DNA of 64,000 bases from Dipetalonema caudispina (taxonomy: Eukaryota > Nematoda > Chromadorea > Rhabditida > Onchocercidae): the NCBI GenBank assembly GCA_013365325.1, contig JABVXV010000206.1, forward strand, positions 50,278 through 114,277, written 5' to 3'. Shown one piece after another: positions 38,020-50,955 of the stretch (its first letter is position 1; each line of letters begins with the position of its first letter). The notes beneath the pieces were generated by a model. The model saw only the letters and a list, made by a program, of their open reading frames with translations, had not been told where the DNA came from and made no database searches. The translations under genes and the position numbers were made by a program.

Positions 38020-40492
38020 AAGATAATTCAGTGAAGCACAATAATGTATATATATTTTGAAAAAGAAATGGAAAATGCCTTGCCATAAAAGAAGACCTCT
38101 TCAAATCTGCTTCATCTAGCACAAGGGAAGTAAGTACATATTCGCACAAATTGATCACACGCACCTCAAAGCAATCCGTATTGTTAGACTTCTAAAGTTG
38201 GCCGGCCTAAAGCTTTTCACTCTTCCTTCTCTCAATATAGCTTGGCTTATTCATAAGCAATGCTAGCCTAGCTACTCCTACGACTGATTACAATTCATTG
38301 CTTCGATTTTCTCCAATATATAGATGCAAAGATGCCATACCAAAAACATTCCATGAATTTTTGTTTTCTTCCCATGTGTATTTGCATGTTACTTAAAAAT
38401 GATCACCGTTAAGCTTCTCACTAACAATTATGATAAGAAATATTACAAATTACAGAGTTTTTAATGTAAGAATTTCGTCAGAAGAAAATGTAACAATGAA
38501 AAGGAAATGAATGAATCGATGAATAAGACAAGTGCCGGAATTATTTCCACTAATCCCCGGTAATGTAAAATAAAGATACTATGATAGAGAGGGGAGGGAG
38601 AGGGAGAAAAAAAAAAAGAAAAAAAAAAAACATAAAATAAAATATAACTTTGATGAATTGTACTATAAAAAGAAAAGGAAGAAAAAAATTGGAGCTAGTT
38701 TACTTAATGAGAAAATTCATCAAAGATGGAAAACGTCCCCCTTTCTTCTTAAGATCTCACGAAATCGTCTAATTTATTCTCGAAAAGCTTCAGATGCATT
38801 CTCATTTTATTGAAATGACCATTTCAAACATTCCAACGCGTTTTTTTTTTTCAATGATCCTAGAGAGGGGAATCACAGTGGATAAACGTCGATAAATGCT
38901 TTCCAGGAAATTCCGAAGCATATAAGCAATGACAGAATCCAATGATCTGGTAACTGTTTCGTTAGATAAACTATAAAATAGTGTATCGGGACTATGTCTT
39001 CCTTAAAATAATGGTAAAAGAAAAGCCTACTAAGATTACTTTATATGTCATTCAATGTGTAATTCCTACAGGTTCCGGATATGGCTAAATTGGGGATTCG
39101 AATCTATATCATTTCATTGATTCCGCTTGCTTATGATATCAGGAATATGCGCATTGTTGTAGCAATATTGTTCCGTATCTTCTTTTTCACACTTCAGGAT
39201 GACCGGTCAGATCAATAAGATAACATCCCTCAACATACATAGTACCGTATCCGCAAATTACCGGTGGAATGGCTCGGATCCTCTCCATTCCTGTCAGATC
39301 GTGTTAGTTGTGTTCCCGGAGTTCATCTTGATGTCGTCTCGCGATATCTGTTTGTTTGGGATTTCCCGCGGTTGGTGGCAGTCTTTACGAGAATTTCTTT
39401 CATTGTTTTGCAACTAGGAAAAGTGATATTCGAGCTGATGTCTTGCCGTAGTTCGAGTAGATTAATCGGTCTGTTTACTTTACTTATCTGTATTTTCAGC
39501 TTATTTCTGCCGAATTCACCGGAAAATTGGTGAGAGTTGATTGCAGGCGAATGCAGAAGCTGATTATCCAGATTTTGTTTTGAGTGGTCAAAGTCGGCAG
39601 TACTCATACTTACACTGGCGTCTAGCAAAATCAATAGCCGGCTTGACCGGCTTCTTCCGGATTACCTTCGTGATACGGTCGAATGGATAACTAAGTAGGC
39701 TTTAATGTTGTCCAGTAAATGATCCCATGTTTAGATTATTTGTGGGAACTGTGTAGGATTGGATGTCATCTTTAGCTTGTTAGCAGATCCGCTGTTTATG
39801 TCTCTAACGTTTTAACTTTTTTCATATCCTTTTATTTAAATCACTTATTGACATCAATAAGATGCTTATTGCAATAATTTACTTATATTAATAACGTTAA
39901 TTGCTTGCAACCCTTCGTTTATTAATCTCAATCCGTTTATAAATTAACCTCTACATCGGATTCATGTCAAATTTTTTGAAGGAGACTGATATTTACTGAC
40001 AAGTACTAATAATTTAAACGTGTAAGAATTTCATTTACTGTTCATATATGTCGGTCGAATGCTTTCTTCTGCTTCTCTGCAATTTTATTAATTCAGTTCC
40101 ACTTTTTTTGCCCTTTATCCTTTGTCTTTTTTTTTTCTCTCAACAGCGTGATTTCCACTTCCTCCTTGCTTTCAGAAAAGTATTCTAAATACTCACACTC
40201 ATCCAGAGATTTCATAATTCTTGTCCAACAAAAGATAGCATATCGCATGTTTCTGTGGCTGAATGTTTGTGTTTGGTTGGTTTTCCCTTCGAACGGATGA
40301 ATTCGTTCCGAATAAAAATACGATCTAGGAAGTGCGAAAGAATGGGCCAACACTAATCTTTATGAATTTCAGCAAGAATGAGGAATACCGACTTAAGTCA
40401 AGTTGGAAATTTTCGGGAATTTTCAAAATACAATGTAGTGATGAAAGACAAACACAACAAAATAGAAAATTCATAGAATGAAACTGACAAGT

Positions 40493-40566
40493 GTAAAATT
40501 TAGAAAGGATTTTCTATGAATTGAGTGATGTAAAATTTAGAAAGGATTTTCTATGAATTGAGTGAT
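40493..40566. repeat. 37-bp perfect tandem duplication
   Basis: Two adjacent identical units, 40493-40529 and 40530-40566, beginning gtaaaatttagaaagg and ending gagtgat. There is no coding sense in either direction that I can see. Confidence 0.93.
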
Positions 40567-41214
40567 AGTTAGGTGTATTAAGTGACTATTATTTGGCATT
40601 TGTTAGCTGGATAATAATGATGAAGTCGAATATCTTCACACTTTCACGTCGATGGGTCCTGCATAGGATATTGTTTCGTTCACTCTTGTAACTGCGATAT
40701 ACAGGGATTTAAAAATAACTGCCGAATGTTCAGACATAACATAACAAGGACAAGAATTGCGGAATTCATTATCTTAGATATGCAGATAAGGAGCAGCGAT
40801 GCGTGATAGGTAGAAAAACTGAACATCCCTTTAGGCATACCATCTGTTTTCAGTTGTTGTATTTGAGGTAGCATCGAAAGTACCAAATCAAAATTCCCAA
40901 TTTTTGCCGTGCAGAAGTGGCATGCCTGCCGCAGTTGATGTCACAGATACCGGATGTATGTTGCACATGTGACAATTCATATATCACTGTTCCCAGTTGA
41001 GAGCGATGAAGGATTGGTTTACTGGGTTGTGCGTATGTATGTATGTGTGTTTGCGTTTGTGAAGTGTATTCTCAGGTGAACGATCGCTGGTGACAGTCCC
41101 TTTCCTCCACTCTCATTCAACCATTAAGATCAGTGTTGGTATAGAAACGGCGGTATTACTATTAGTCGTTAGTTTTGGATGAAATGTATTTGATAATTTC
41201 CTCTTACTACAGGC

Positions 41215-41216
<2 letters not shown>

Positions 41217-41254
<38 letters not shown>
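41217..41254. repeat. Poly-T tract, 38 bases
   Basis: Uninterrupted T run as given, in otherwise less AT-biased surroundings. Confidence 0.9.
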
Positions 41255-41255
<1 letters not shown>

Positions 41256-43291
41256 GTTCTTATATGTTCCCGTTTGTATGAGTGATTGATAAAGGCCGAG
41301 AGAAGAAGATGGCTGGAGTATTTCTACTTTCATTGTTATGAAGGACCAACCATTTCACTTCACTCTCGCAATCTGTACTATTACCCACTACGGGGACATC
41401 GGTTTAATTATCACGACCTATTAATTTCGATCTTTTCTTATTTTTAGCATTATTGACATACTTATTCAATAAATATTTATGACATAGTTTGTCGTATTGA
41501 AAGTCAATATTTAACAGTATTAGACTCATTCCTTTCTATAAAAATACGAAACTACGTTTAGTGATTGCTCATATTTCCCACTACTCTATGATTGTGAATT
41601 TCTCACACTTTATTAATTGAATCACAGCTGTGTTTTTAATTTCTTATCTTCCATCCATCTTTAATGGAAATTATAAGAAGTCAGTCATTTATGACGAAAA
41701 TTCCTGGTCTTATCCTGAAAAGGAGAAATCTGAAAACTTTCAGGAAAGTGGTCGGACTTTAGGAACAATCAGAAATATAGCGAAAACCTGATCCAAAACT
41801 TTGTAGGAAAGCATTCACATTTTTTCCGATTTATTCCGAGTATCAGTGTAGCTAATCTATGTCTTTCCAACAGTTGCCGAAAATTATGTCCGAAAGCTTG
41901 TATACCTAAAGTATAGGTGTAACTCTGCATACATATATATATATATATAGTGACAGATGACAGAGACATGCTTTCATCATGATATAGATCTAGGTAGCAT
42001 TTTGATTTCTGTTGCCGTGTTCAATCTCATAACGAAACACATCGTTGCTTATTGATCAAGGCGAAATGTTGGATCTTGTGTCCTTGGTCTATACTGATTA
42101 TTATTTCCTTTCTAAACTGAGCAACTGAAATTAAAAAGCAAAAGAGTCGAAATTCAATAGAGCGATAAATTGCGAACTTCTATTCAGTCTCCTATTACAT
42201 TGTATTAGGCAGATTGTTTTGGAAATTAATTTTTCTAAAATCTTGAGTTGTGGTTCTGAAATTATTTCCTACACTGTAATTTTCTAGCCATCTGAGATTA
42301 ATTTTTGTGGTATGCTTTTTACATCAGTACGTAAAAAAATTGTCGAAAATTTGCATTTCTACTAGAAAAGTTGATAGGGTTTATTTTTTTCTTTTGTTCA
42401 TCCGAAACGCCGAATTATTTGATATTTCCAGGAGTCACTGATTGTCCCATGATAACATTCACACAATGTCCGGGGATTGAAAATTGCTGGGTTTCATCTA
42501 GTTTACATTCAGACAGTTAAATACATGGAAAAAATAGGAGGTATGAGTGACTGATAATTTTTATGTCCATGAAAAAGTTAGCGATGTTGATGCTTGCCAA
42601 ACAAAGGGTTAAAAAATATCGGTGCAAACCCACATTCAACCCTTCCGGTTCTGCAGCTTTCCATTTTCGTCCGAGCTTGTTTTTTCCCCTATGCTTTCGC
42701 TATGAATTTGGTCAAATTTCTAATCGATTGGGAAGGTTTTTACGTGGATATCGATTTTTTCTTACTGCGACTAGTTATACCTCATTTTTTGCTTGCATGA
42801 TGGGCGTAAAGCATGATTATATGGAAAGGCGCCTACAGGGAACGTTTCTAGCGTTTCCGAAGGTGCTGAACAAATCAGAAAAACGACAGAACTAAGATGT
42901 ATAATGCCTATGTCATAATGCACCTTTTTGTGTATTTTACTTCAGAATTTATTTGATAAGCGTGAAACTGCGTGAAAGTGATGAAGTTTTGCCTAATTGT
43001 ATTAATTGGCACTTTGCTGACAAAAAATCGCACTTCCATAAGTACTGACACGTTGTAATACTCATCTAACATGGGTCAGGAATCCAGACGAGTTGTGCCC
43101 GTCACAAAAAAAGTGGAGCACCAAGTGTGATAGCCACCACTGATCAGTTAGAAGCGGAAAATTAATAAAATTGGTATAAAGGGAATATTGTGCAGCTGAG
43201 AATGTCAGGAATGTTTTCTACCATATTACCGGAAGCCTGCTTTGTGGTAGTTAAGTGCTGTTAATGAATGTCCTGTTAATTAGGTGTAGCT

Positions 43292-46007
43292 ATGGATGTA
43301 ACGTCGATACTGACTGAAAAATATCCGAATACGGAACCAGCTGGTGGAAGTGGGTCAGTTGGAATATCTGCTGGAAATATGAAACCGCAGGCACATGCAA
43401 AGCGAAGCACCTTGTCAAGACATTCATCTAAAGATGTTAGCGAGGATGGTTGTTGCCTTGCTAAGATATTCCTCTCTAATATCGTCTCATTTGCAACGTG
43501 AGTTCATTTTTGTTACTTCATTCTCCCATTTGTTGCTCGTAGAGAGTATGAATGGATGCGTAAAGCGATACGTCCAACTTTCCTACTGTTTTTTTGAGTT
43601 TAACTTAATGTGTCATCAAGGTTGTACATCGAAAGATGGCAGCTCAATGCTATGTACATAGTGTAAAAATTACACATGGCAACTTTTCCAGTTATGTCTA
43701 GAAATGCAGAATTTAGATAGTGCAAGCAATTTATAATTTCAATCTTTAAATATTTGTTGTCTAATCTTATCATACCTCATCAGTCTTTCTTAATTTGTAC
43801 TCTGAATCATTCAAACAACTGATTTCTGCCGAATCGGCTGTCCATCAATTTTAAATTAAAAGTCAAGTAAATATTAACTTATCCAGACGGGATCTTTGTC
43901 TTTAACGTATTGTTAATCTTGCTATTACCCAATTCAGCTCGTAGATCGTAAATCCGGTCAAATATCTGACAGAAGTATTTGTTTGATTACCATAAATGAA
44001 GCGTTTTTTTTTCCTGAAACAAATCAATTTTGGTAGTTCGGAATATGCATATTGTGAAAGCTAAAGTAGTTGCCCTGTTCTTTGGTTACACATCTTATGA
44101 AGAGATAATATTATTTAGGATGATTTTTTGGAAGAGTCAAATTAATGTAAATCATTTTCAGGAGGTCGCGACGCAAAGGTGTAAATGAAAGGTGTCATTC
44201 AGCACGACGTATGTCATCAAGTGGAGGGAAAAATGCAACTACATGCATCCATGCTACGAATTGTAAACGTAAAGCACTATCTGAAATGGGAGTGTGTGAT
44301 TCTTTCGATGATGAAGTAAGTTTGATTTTGTTACGTAGTTCTGATATTATTTCATCCACCGTGAATTATGTATAGCACAGTGACGTATGGAATTTCTACA
44401 TTTCGGTAGAAATAATGTGTGAGCACAGCATTGTCAAATAGAATTAGGTTTGCAGGAAGCAGAAAGTAAATAATCATTTTTTCCAGATGATCAGGCGACT
44501 TTCGAAGCTACCTCAAGGAATGGACAGAAATGAGTGGTTGGCTACACACAGTAAGTTATGCGCTTATCATTTTTGTAAGCGTTGGATGGCTGTAGCTAAT
44601 CTAACTAAAATTCAGTGGACACGAACATATTTCAGCATTATCTCTTTTCGAAAATGTAAATGCTTTATGTGGGACGATATCAGAAGTGTGCACACCAGTA
44701 TCATGTCCTATTATGTCTTATCCAGGTGTTCCGTAAGTTTTGTACTATCTACCACACTTTTTTTTTCAGTCTTCAGTGAATGAAAAAGCTGTTTTCGCAT
44801 AATGTGACAAATTGCATTGTTTAGATCTGCTAATGTGTTTTAAGTTTGAAATTGTTTCCCGCGCTGATTATTATTATTTTTTTTTTTTTTGCCATTCATG
44901 GCTCGTAGGACATAATTTTTGATCAGAGTAGCTGCTAGAATTATGAAAACCACATCAAAGTTTTATGAAATCATTGCCGTTTGGTTACTTCAAAAATTTA
45001 GCTTAGTTTGAAAAGAGAATTAATGTCGGAAATTTGGTGCATAAATATCTTTAAGAAAACATTTCAGATTTTACTTCTTTGTAGTTTAAAAAAGGTTGTA
45101 GGAAAGCATATTGGGTTGATGAAAGGAGGAAACACCATCCATATTCTGCTATGCAATACATTGACTGTGTATTATCATTTTGCGAAAAAAGCGCAAAGGA
45201 CGAGCGACTTTATCCAACTAAATATGGTGAAACTTCAAGATTATTTTTTTTTTTGTGCAACTGAAATCTATATTATATGCCAAAATCATGATATCCCTAA
45301 AACAGAAAAATTATGGACTTTATACCTTTTTCGCTTATAATTTTTTTTTTTGAGTTCATGAGTTCTTTCAACCTACTCGTATTATAAAAAGTATCTGACA
45401 GTAGCAAAGCACCGCTGTATATTACAAGTGTAGAATGTCTTAATGCAATAGAACAGTATTTATTTTTAGGTACGATATTAACTTAAAAATTATTTTCAGT
45501 TTTATTAACTTTTGTAAACGTTTTTTCAGGATCTGCTTTTTCGAATAATTTTGAAAATCACTGCCGTCGTTTAATTCGGTTACTTTGGCATAGTTGCGGG
45601 CACCTATACACGAATCACTGGGAACAACTAGCTACTTTAAATTTGCGGTCTCAGTACGGTTTGGTTGTGGCACATATGTACTCTATTGCTAAAATGTATG
45701 ATCTTCTGGAGAGCAAGGAACTATCTGCCCTTTCACATACACTACAGGTAGGGAGTTTGTTTTAAATGTTATTTGTGTGAATATCCTTATCCACATCTTC
45801 ATCGTTACTGTATGGTGTATTATCAAAGTTGATGTATTGCAGCTGGTACGTCCAGCAGTGGTGTACCACGGATGTGGTCATCAGATGGTACAACTCAACG
45901 ACGGACTCAGTTGTCCTCAGCAATTCCCATCATCAAAAAGTGGTAGTTGGGGCGGTTATCCGACGACCGCAGCATTGATGTGCAAGCCTTACTCTCAAAC
46001 ATGCTGA
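43292..46007 (+). CDS. MOB-family kinase activator
   Basis: Adaptor/activator of NDR/LATS-type kinases. Seven exons: 43292-43497, 44162-44315, 44487-44550, 44636-44725, 45095-45226, 45530-45747, 45843-46007; 342 residues. About 120 N-terminal residues are Ser-, Arg- and Lys-rich and unlike the core. The MOB domain begins 'RRLSKLPQGMDRNEWLATH', then 'LCGTISEVCTPVSCPIMS', 'AYWVDERRKHHPYSAMQYID', 'YPTKYG', 'HCRRLIRLLWHSCGHLYTNHW' and 'LVVAHMYSIAKMYDLLE'. The zinc ligands (two Cys in EVCTPVSC, two His in GHLYTNH) are present. A Ser/Gly/Cys-rich tail of about 55 residues follows. The exon 4/5 join was chosen to match MOB1 spacing and uses an AAAAAAG acceptor. AATAAA at 46144-46149. Closest to MOB2-like proteins by impression; the subclass is uncertain, and an upstream exon is possible. 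Confidence 0.88.
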
Positions 46008-46983
46008 TATCTGCTCCAAAAAAATTTCTTTTTCTTTCTTTGTGTTTTACATGAGTTTACGTACCATGTTTGTAATATTCCATGTATTAAATATGTAATA
46101 GAAATTCGTTACTGGATCAAAAATGGTTGGGTGAGGGAGAGAGAATAAAACTTCCGGTGAATAATATATTTCTGGAAATATCGTTACAATGATTCATGCA
46201 AACAATGTTTATGAAATATTAATCTTGAGGCTTTCATTTAGAGATGTTTGTTGGATTTGACACTTCAGATATCACGTACATTTTTGACTGTTCTGTATAT
46301 TCAAAATTAGGAACTACTTTTCCTTAGATTACAATGGTGTATTACTGGCTACTTTGTTGCACTGATACAATTTCGGTAGTGGTATGCATGCGAATCATAA
46401 TGTGATATTGTTGGTGTCGCTTTGTTTAAAATACTCCATGTATATATCGCTTCTGTTTTGGAAAGGCCTAACAGCCTGATTTCAATCAACAGAAAATATT
46501 ACATTTCTTCCCGGTCTCTGATTTTTCTTCGGTTCCAGGTTTTCTGTTTCTGCATATGAGAATGCATGTTATAATCAACTTCCTAACTCACTTCGACATG
46601 ATAAGCTGGATTGTCATATAATAAATTGAATTTATCACATAATAATGGAAAACAGAGATTTAAAAAGCGGCAACACTAGCTTAGAATGAGTTAACAAGGT
46701 ATAAGTAGTTCAAACAGAATAACAAAGCAGCAAGTAGATGGTATACGAATACTAAAATAGAGGCTGACCAGGTCCTTGTAATTTCTCCCTTATAGTTCTT
46801 TTGGCTTAGGGGAACCTTACATGAATATATTTCGGAGCATTTCATTAGCTTGTCATTGGTCACTGCGGTGTATATCGAATATGAAACTTCACGCATAAGT
46901 TAAGCAGAAGAGCATTGTAGCAAATATCAATGGTCACAGAACAATTTAAATTCGGGGAAATGGACGTTACTTTCATTACCTAT
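46008..46983. other. Convergent 3' intergenic region
   Basis: Between the MOB gene (+) and the calumenin gene (-). It holds the MOB poly(A) signal at 46144-46149. The ORF at 46681-46896 (-) has no recognisable features. Confidence 0.6.
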
Positions 46984-49050
46984 TTAAAGTTCCGCAGGAT
47001 CATGTTTATGTAGTTGTTCACCGTAATCAGTTGCTTGTGATCCAACGAATGTGTCGTAATGATCCAGAACCTCTTTTAGAGAGAGCTTTCCATCCTGCAA
47101 AAGTGACAGATGGATTCTTCGAAATGAGGATCTCGATATTTCTGAAGTTGTTCAATTATCCCATACATCCAATCTGTTCGAACGATAAGTTATCCCATTT
47201 AAAGCATGAGTAGAATTACAGGTTTATTTCCACAATTACTGTTCAATCTCCAAAATATACTGAATTGGAAGGAACAGTATTCAGAGACGAAACATTAATT
47301 TTGTCCACAGATAACATCTCATGTATCTTGAACTTACTCTGTCTTCGTCGGCGATACCAATTAAGTGTTTTGCTTCCGCATCAGCATGATCGAAACCTAT
47401 AGGCATTATCCAGTCCCTCATTTCATCCTTAAATATGGGTGGCAAAACAATAACTGATTATGCAAATAAAAAAATAATGCAAAGCTTCTTAAATAAAAGA
47501 ATGATTTTCAGCAATACTTGATCCAGTTTGCCGTCACCGTTCTTATCCCTATGCTCCTTAAACATCTGCCGTTCACTGGCAACCCACTCCGGCTCTTTGC
47601 CGTTTAATTCTGGGTAGTCTTCTGGCCTGTACATGTCGCCTGTAATATAATGACGAAAATCGGCATGTTGCTATATTTACAAACTTCGATGTAGAAGTGA
47701 AAAATTTTTAACACTGTCGAAATCGATACGGAGCTTTTGCAAGAATGGTGGTGGACTTACCAATATATTCATCAAGGTCTACAAATCCATCTTTGTTTTT
47801 ATCAATATCTTCAAGTGTTTCCTGCAAATAACAAGAGTTAAAAGATATCAACAGAGCTTTGCATTTATAAATTACATACGCATGATATAGTCTGGGTAAC
47901 TTTTATAACAATATGTCCTGCACAGTTCACTTGAAGTGATGTATTCAACCATACTTAATTTTGTTACTGACCAATCACCTGAACAACGACGTCGCGCATG
48001 TGATCGCAGTCTTCAGGATGCATAAAACAACCATATTCGGTTCGATCAAGCATTTCATCCGAATCATAATCAGCCTTTTTCCACCTTCTTTCATCACGTG
48101 TTATCATTTTTTGATATTCAGGACTCAGCTCTTGTCCTTCACCCACTGTACCATAAACCATTTCTCTGAAATTTCAGAATTTTATTTTACTCAGCTCTAA
48201 CTAAGACAGTGAGAGAAGTACATCCTACAGCAGACTAGCATCAGCTCGCTCACACGTAATCTTTCCACGAGATTTTCCCATCTTTAACTTTCTCCGCATT
48301 GTAATTTTTCCATGTTCGATCAACATCATTATTAACATATCGTTTTTGCATAAAATCAATGTGATCCTTTAGTTCAGACTCTTCCAAGAAGCCATCACCA
48401 TCTACATCCATTTTCGCAACTAACTTCCTGAAAACTTCAGTTTGATCTCAAACTTTATGAAGTTCCATAAGTTGGGTGAAATAATTTGAGCAAGACATAT
48501 TTCAAAACTGGAACATGCTACTTGATTCTACACATATGCCATAATTCTACATAAGCAAACAAAATTATCAGCAGTCTGATGAGATCAAAGCAAATGTCCT
48601 ATAACTGGCATATTATATCTCCGCTGGGAGATACGGCCAGCAAACAGCTGCACCACCTTGCCGTGCACTACAGGAATTTTTAAGCAAATCTAATACAACA
48701 CTTCTCAGATAAAAACGGCTATTAAAAACTTACGCAAGACGTTCTTTGCTTACAACGTCCTTTGATTCAGCAGTATCTTTACCGAGAAAGGCTTCCTGGT
48801 CAAATCTGCTGTCATGCCCGCCTGCCTTAAAATCATAATCTCTTTGGAAAAATCAAGTCAAAAAAAAATTGTAACTTAACAAGGCACCTACAATAAAATG
48901 CTATCAACTGTCGATTTAGACATGAAGCTGCGAGTGAATAAACAAAATAACTGGAAGAGAAACCTTGAAATGGTCTTTATCAGTGAGTGGATCGACTTGA
49001 TCTGCTCTTGTAAATGCAAAAAGAGCACCAAACACAAACCATAAATGCAT
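46984..49050 (-). CDS. calu-1: Calumenin/reticulocalbin (CREC EF-hand protein)
   Basis: Ca2+-binding protein of the secretory pathway (CREC family). Eight exons: 49050-48964, 48825-48734, 48427-48254, 48165-47979, 47821-47761, 47639-47518, 47427-47338, 47094-46984; phases close; 307 residues. Signal peptide '[16 protein letters not shown]'. '[12 protein letters not shown]' is typical of the family. EF-hand loops: EF1 '[13 protein letters not shown]', EF4 '[13 protein letters not shown]', EF5 '[13 protein letters not shown]' and EF6 '[13 protein letters not shown]' are good; EF2 ('[17 protein letters not shown]') and EF3 ('[13 protein letters not shown]', lacking the central Gly) look degenerate. 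'[19 protein letters not shown]' is diagnostic. The C-terminus is 'HKHDPAEL' rather than HDEL or HDEF. The symbol is by similarity to the C. elegans gene. Confidence 0.93.
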
Positions 49051-49921
49051 GTTAAGCAATTATAAATAAGTAGAAGGATGTAAGATTTTTATTTCTCTCG
49101 ACGGGTAAACTACTGATGACAAACCAGTAATTCTCTGAAAATAAGTGACAATAAGATGTCGAAAGTGGCTACATGAAACTATGTCACCTATTCTACTGCA
49201 CATCCATGACAATATCAAACTAACATCAACATTTTCACAGAGTAATTTTGGAAAACAAAGTAAAAGAACCTTTTTTAAGAAAGAACGTCCTGTAGTGAAT
49301 GATTCCTCTACGCAGCGACGACAATTCTAATGACCAATAATATTTATATATACATTAATACATGTTAAACTGAACCTGAAAATAAACATGGTTAAAGTAC
49401 TCTACAAACTTTGTCGAAATACCACATAATATTCTATGTATAACATGTGCTTCTAATACATCTTTAACTACTTAATGCGTAAAGAAACCACTTATTTTAT
49501 TTATCACGATCAATTAAATAAACTTCAATTAAATAAAATCAATCAAACATCAATTAATTTCGGCATACAATAAAAGTATCATTAACTTATAAATCAACTA
49601 GTCATTGATTTATAATATCAGCAAACCATACATTTCTAACACATTCCATCATATTACTCACGTCTACTTCAACATATATTTAAGCAATAAGATAGGATAG
49701 AGCAACAAAAATGGTAAGAGATGAGATGATGGTATAAAGATGGGTATTCATTGACATGGTAACCTACGTAAACATTAATGATGAGTGAATGGCATCAGTG
49801 TCATTTGAGAACAGACGAGAAAGGATAGGGAAATGGAAGAAAAAAAGGACATCATTTGTATGTGATGAGGAAAGATGAACTATCGAGAGTTTACCATCAA
49901 CTCACCAATATTACAATCGTC

Positions 49922-49978
49922 GGGGGGATGGGTGGGTGGGGGAGGAGAGAGAAGGGGGGGGGGGGGGAGAAGAGGGGG
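49922..49978 (+). other. G-rich block with G-quadruplex motif
   Basis: G6-AT-G3-T-G3-T-G5 at 49922-49942 fits the G-quadruplex pattern with very short loops; it is followed by a purine stretch and an uninterrupted G14 (49954-49967). Such sequence is exceptional in this AT-rich DNA. Confidence 0.8.
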
Positions 49979-50955
49979 TTAACATCAACCCTATCAACAC
50001 CATCATTACCCTATGTACCCTGGCTAGAAGTGATAGAAGATACAAAGTTCCAGCTCATCTACTAACAACAGATACCACTTACCACACATATGAAGTGCCC
50101 GATATGAAATAACTGAACATCTCAGATGAACCAGTTAAAGTGAGATTAAATGCTATCGTTGTAAATTGTCAAATTTCCGGATGACATTTATCAGATTGTA
50201 ATATGATATTATTTCTATATTTTCATAATTTTTGGATATTTTAAATTTATCTCATCTATTATCACTAAAGAAAAGTCGTAAAAAATTGCCTATAGTTGAA
50301 GAGATATTGACAATTTCCGTTTCGTTTATGTTAACTTTAAATAAATTAAATCGGAAACACTTAACAGTTTGTTTTCTTTTTTTTTTTTTTTTTCTTGTAA
50401 TTTTCTCGTTTAGGTTCAGAAATTTTGATTGATATAATTCTATCGTTAATAATTAATTAATGTAATACATATATACATGTACATATATGGAATAAATTGA
50501 AGAGAGGAAATTAACCTAAATGTCTATGTTAAAGGTCAAACGATAGTTGTAAAATTAAAAAAAACAATAAGTTTATTGAGAAAATTTTGTTCAATTTCGT
50601 TTATTTTGTTTGCTCAACTGTCTCTTAGTTTATTTGTTTTACAGTTAAGCGTAAAAAATTGATACCTGTAAACTGAAACAAAATCTGTCAAAAATATGAG
50701 AACAAAAAGATTCAGTTTCCCAGAAGAAATCAGAAACTGCCATTTGAAGATTATTAAAGTAATAACAAAAAAAAAAAAGAAAAAAAAGAAATATTTGAAA
50801 GTATTTTGCTAGAAATCCAAAAATCGATGAATAGTAATTGAGCAATCGCTATTACTCGATCATTTTTTCCAGTTCTAGAATGGATAGAAATTTGATTCAT
50901 CATGTATCTTCAGAAATTAAGTTAATGAAAAGTGTTGTAGCTGTTTGAAATGGTA

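Larger units (their letters stand above)
37235..43291. other. 6-kb gene-poor region with changed composition
   Basis: Between synaptogyrin (-) and the MOB gene (+). It includes an A49 run (37969-38017), a T38 run (41217-41254), a 37-bp tandem duplication (40493-40566), a short (TA) tract near 41934-41948 and a degenerate coding-like island (39.05-39.65 kb). From about 38.8 kb homopolymers become rarer and G+C is visibly higher. ORFs at 39199-39634, 40093-40353 and 42563-42895 have no recognisable family motif. Undetected 5' exons of the MOB gene could lie here. Confidence 0.5.

Noticed and set aside
39090..39115. gattcgaatc resembling a tRNA T-loop
   Set aside because: No matching T-stem, anticodon arm or acceptor stem around it. 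No other tRNA-like arms were found by eye; a tRNA scan would be decisive.
42563..42895. 110-codon plus-strand ORF upstream of the MOB gene
   Set aside because: Phe/Arg-rich with no family motif; overlapped by a second frame, and no splice partner identified.
45008..45340. 110-codon plus-strand ORF
   Set aside because: Wrong frame over MOB exon 5; the true frame at 45095-45226 carries the MOB motif.
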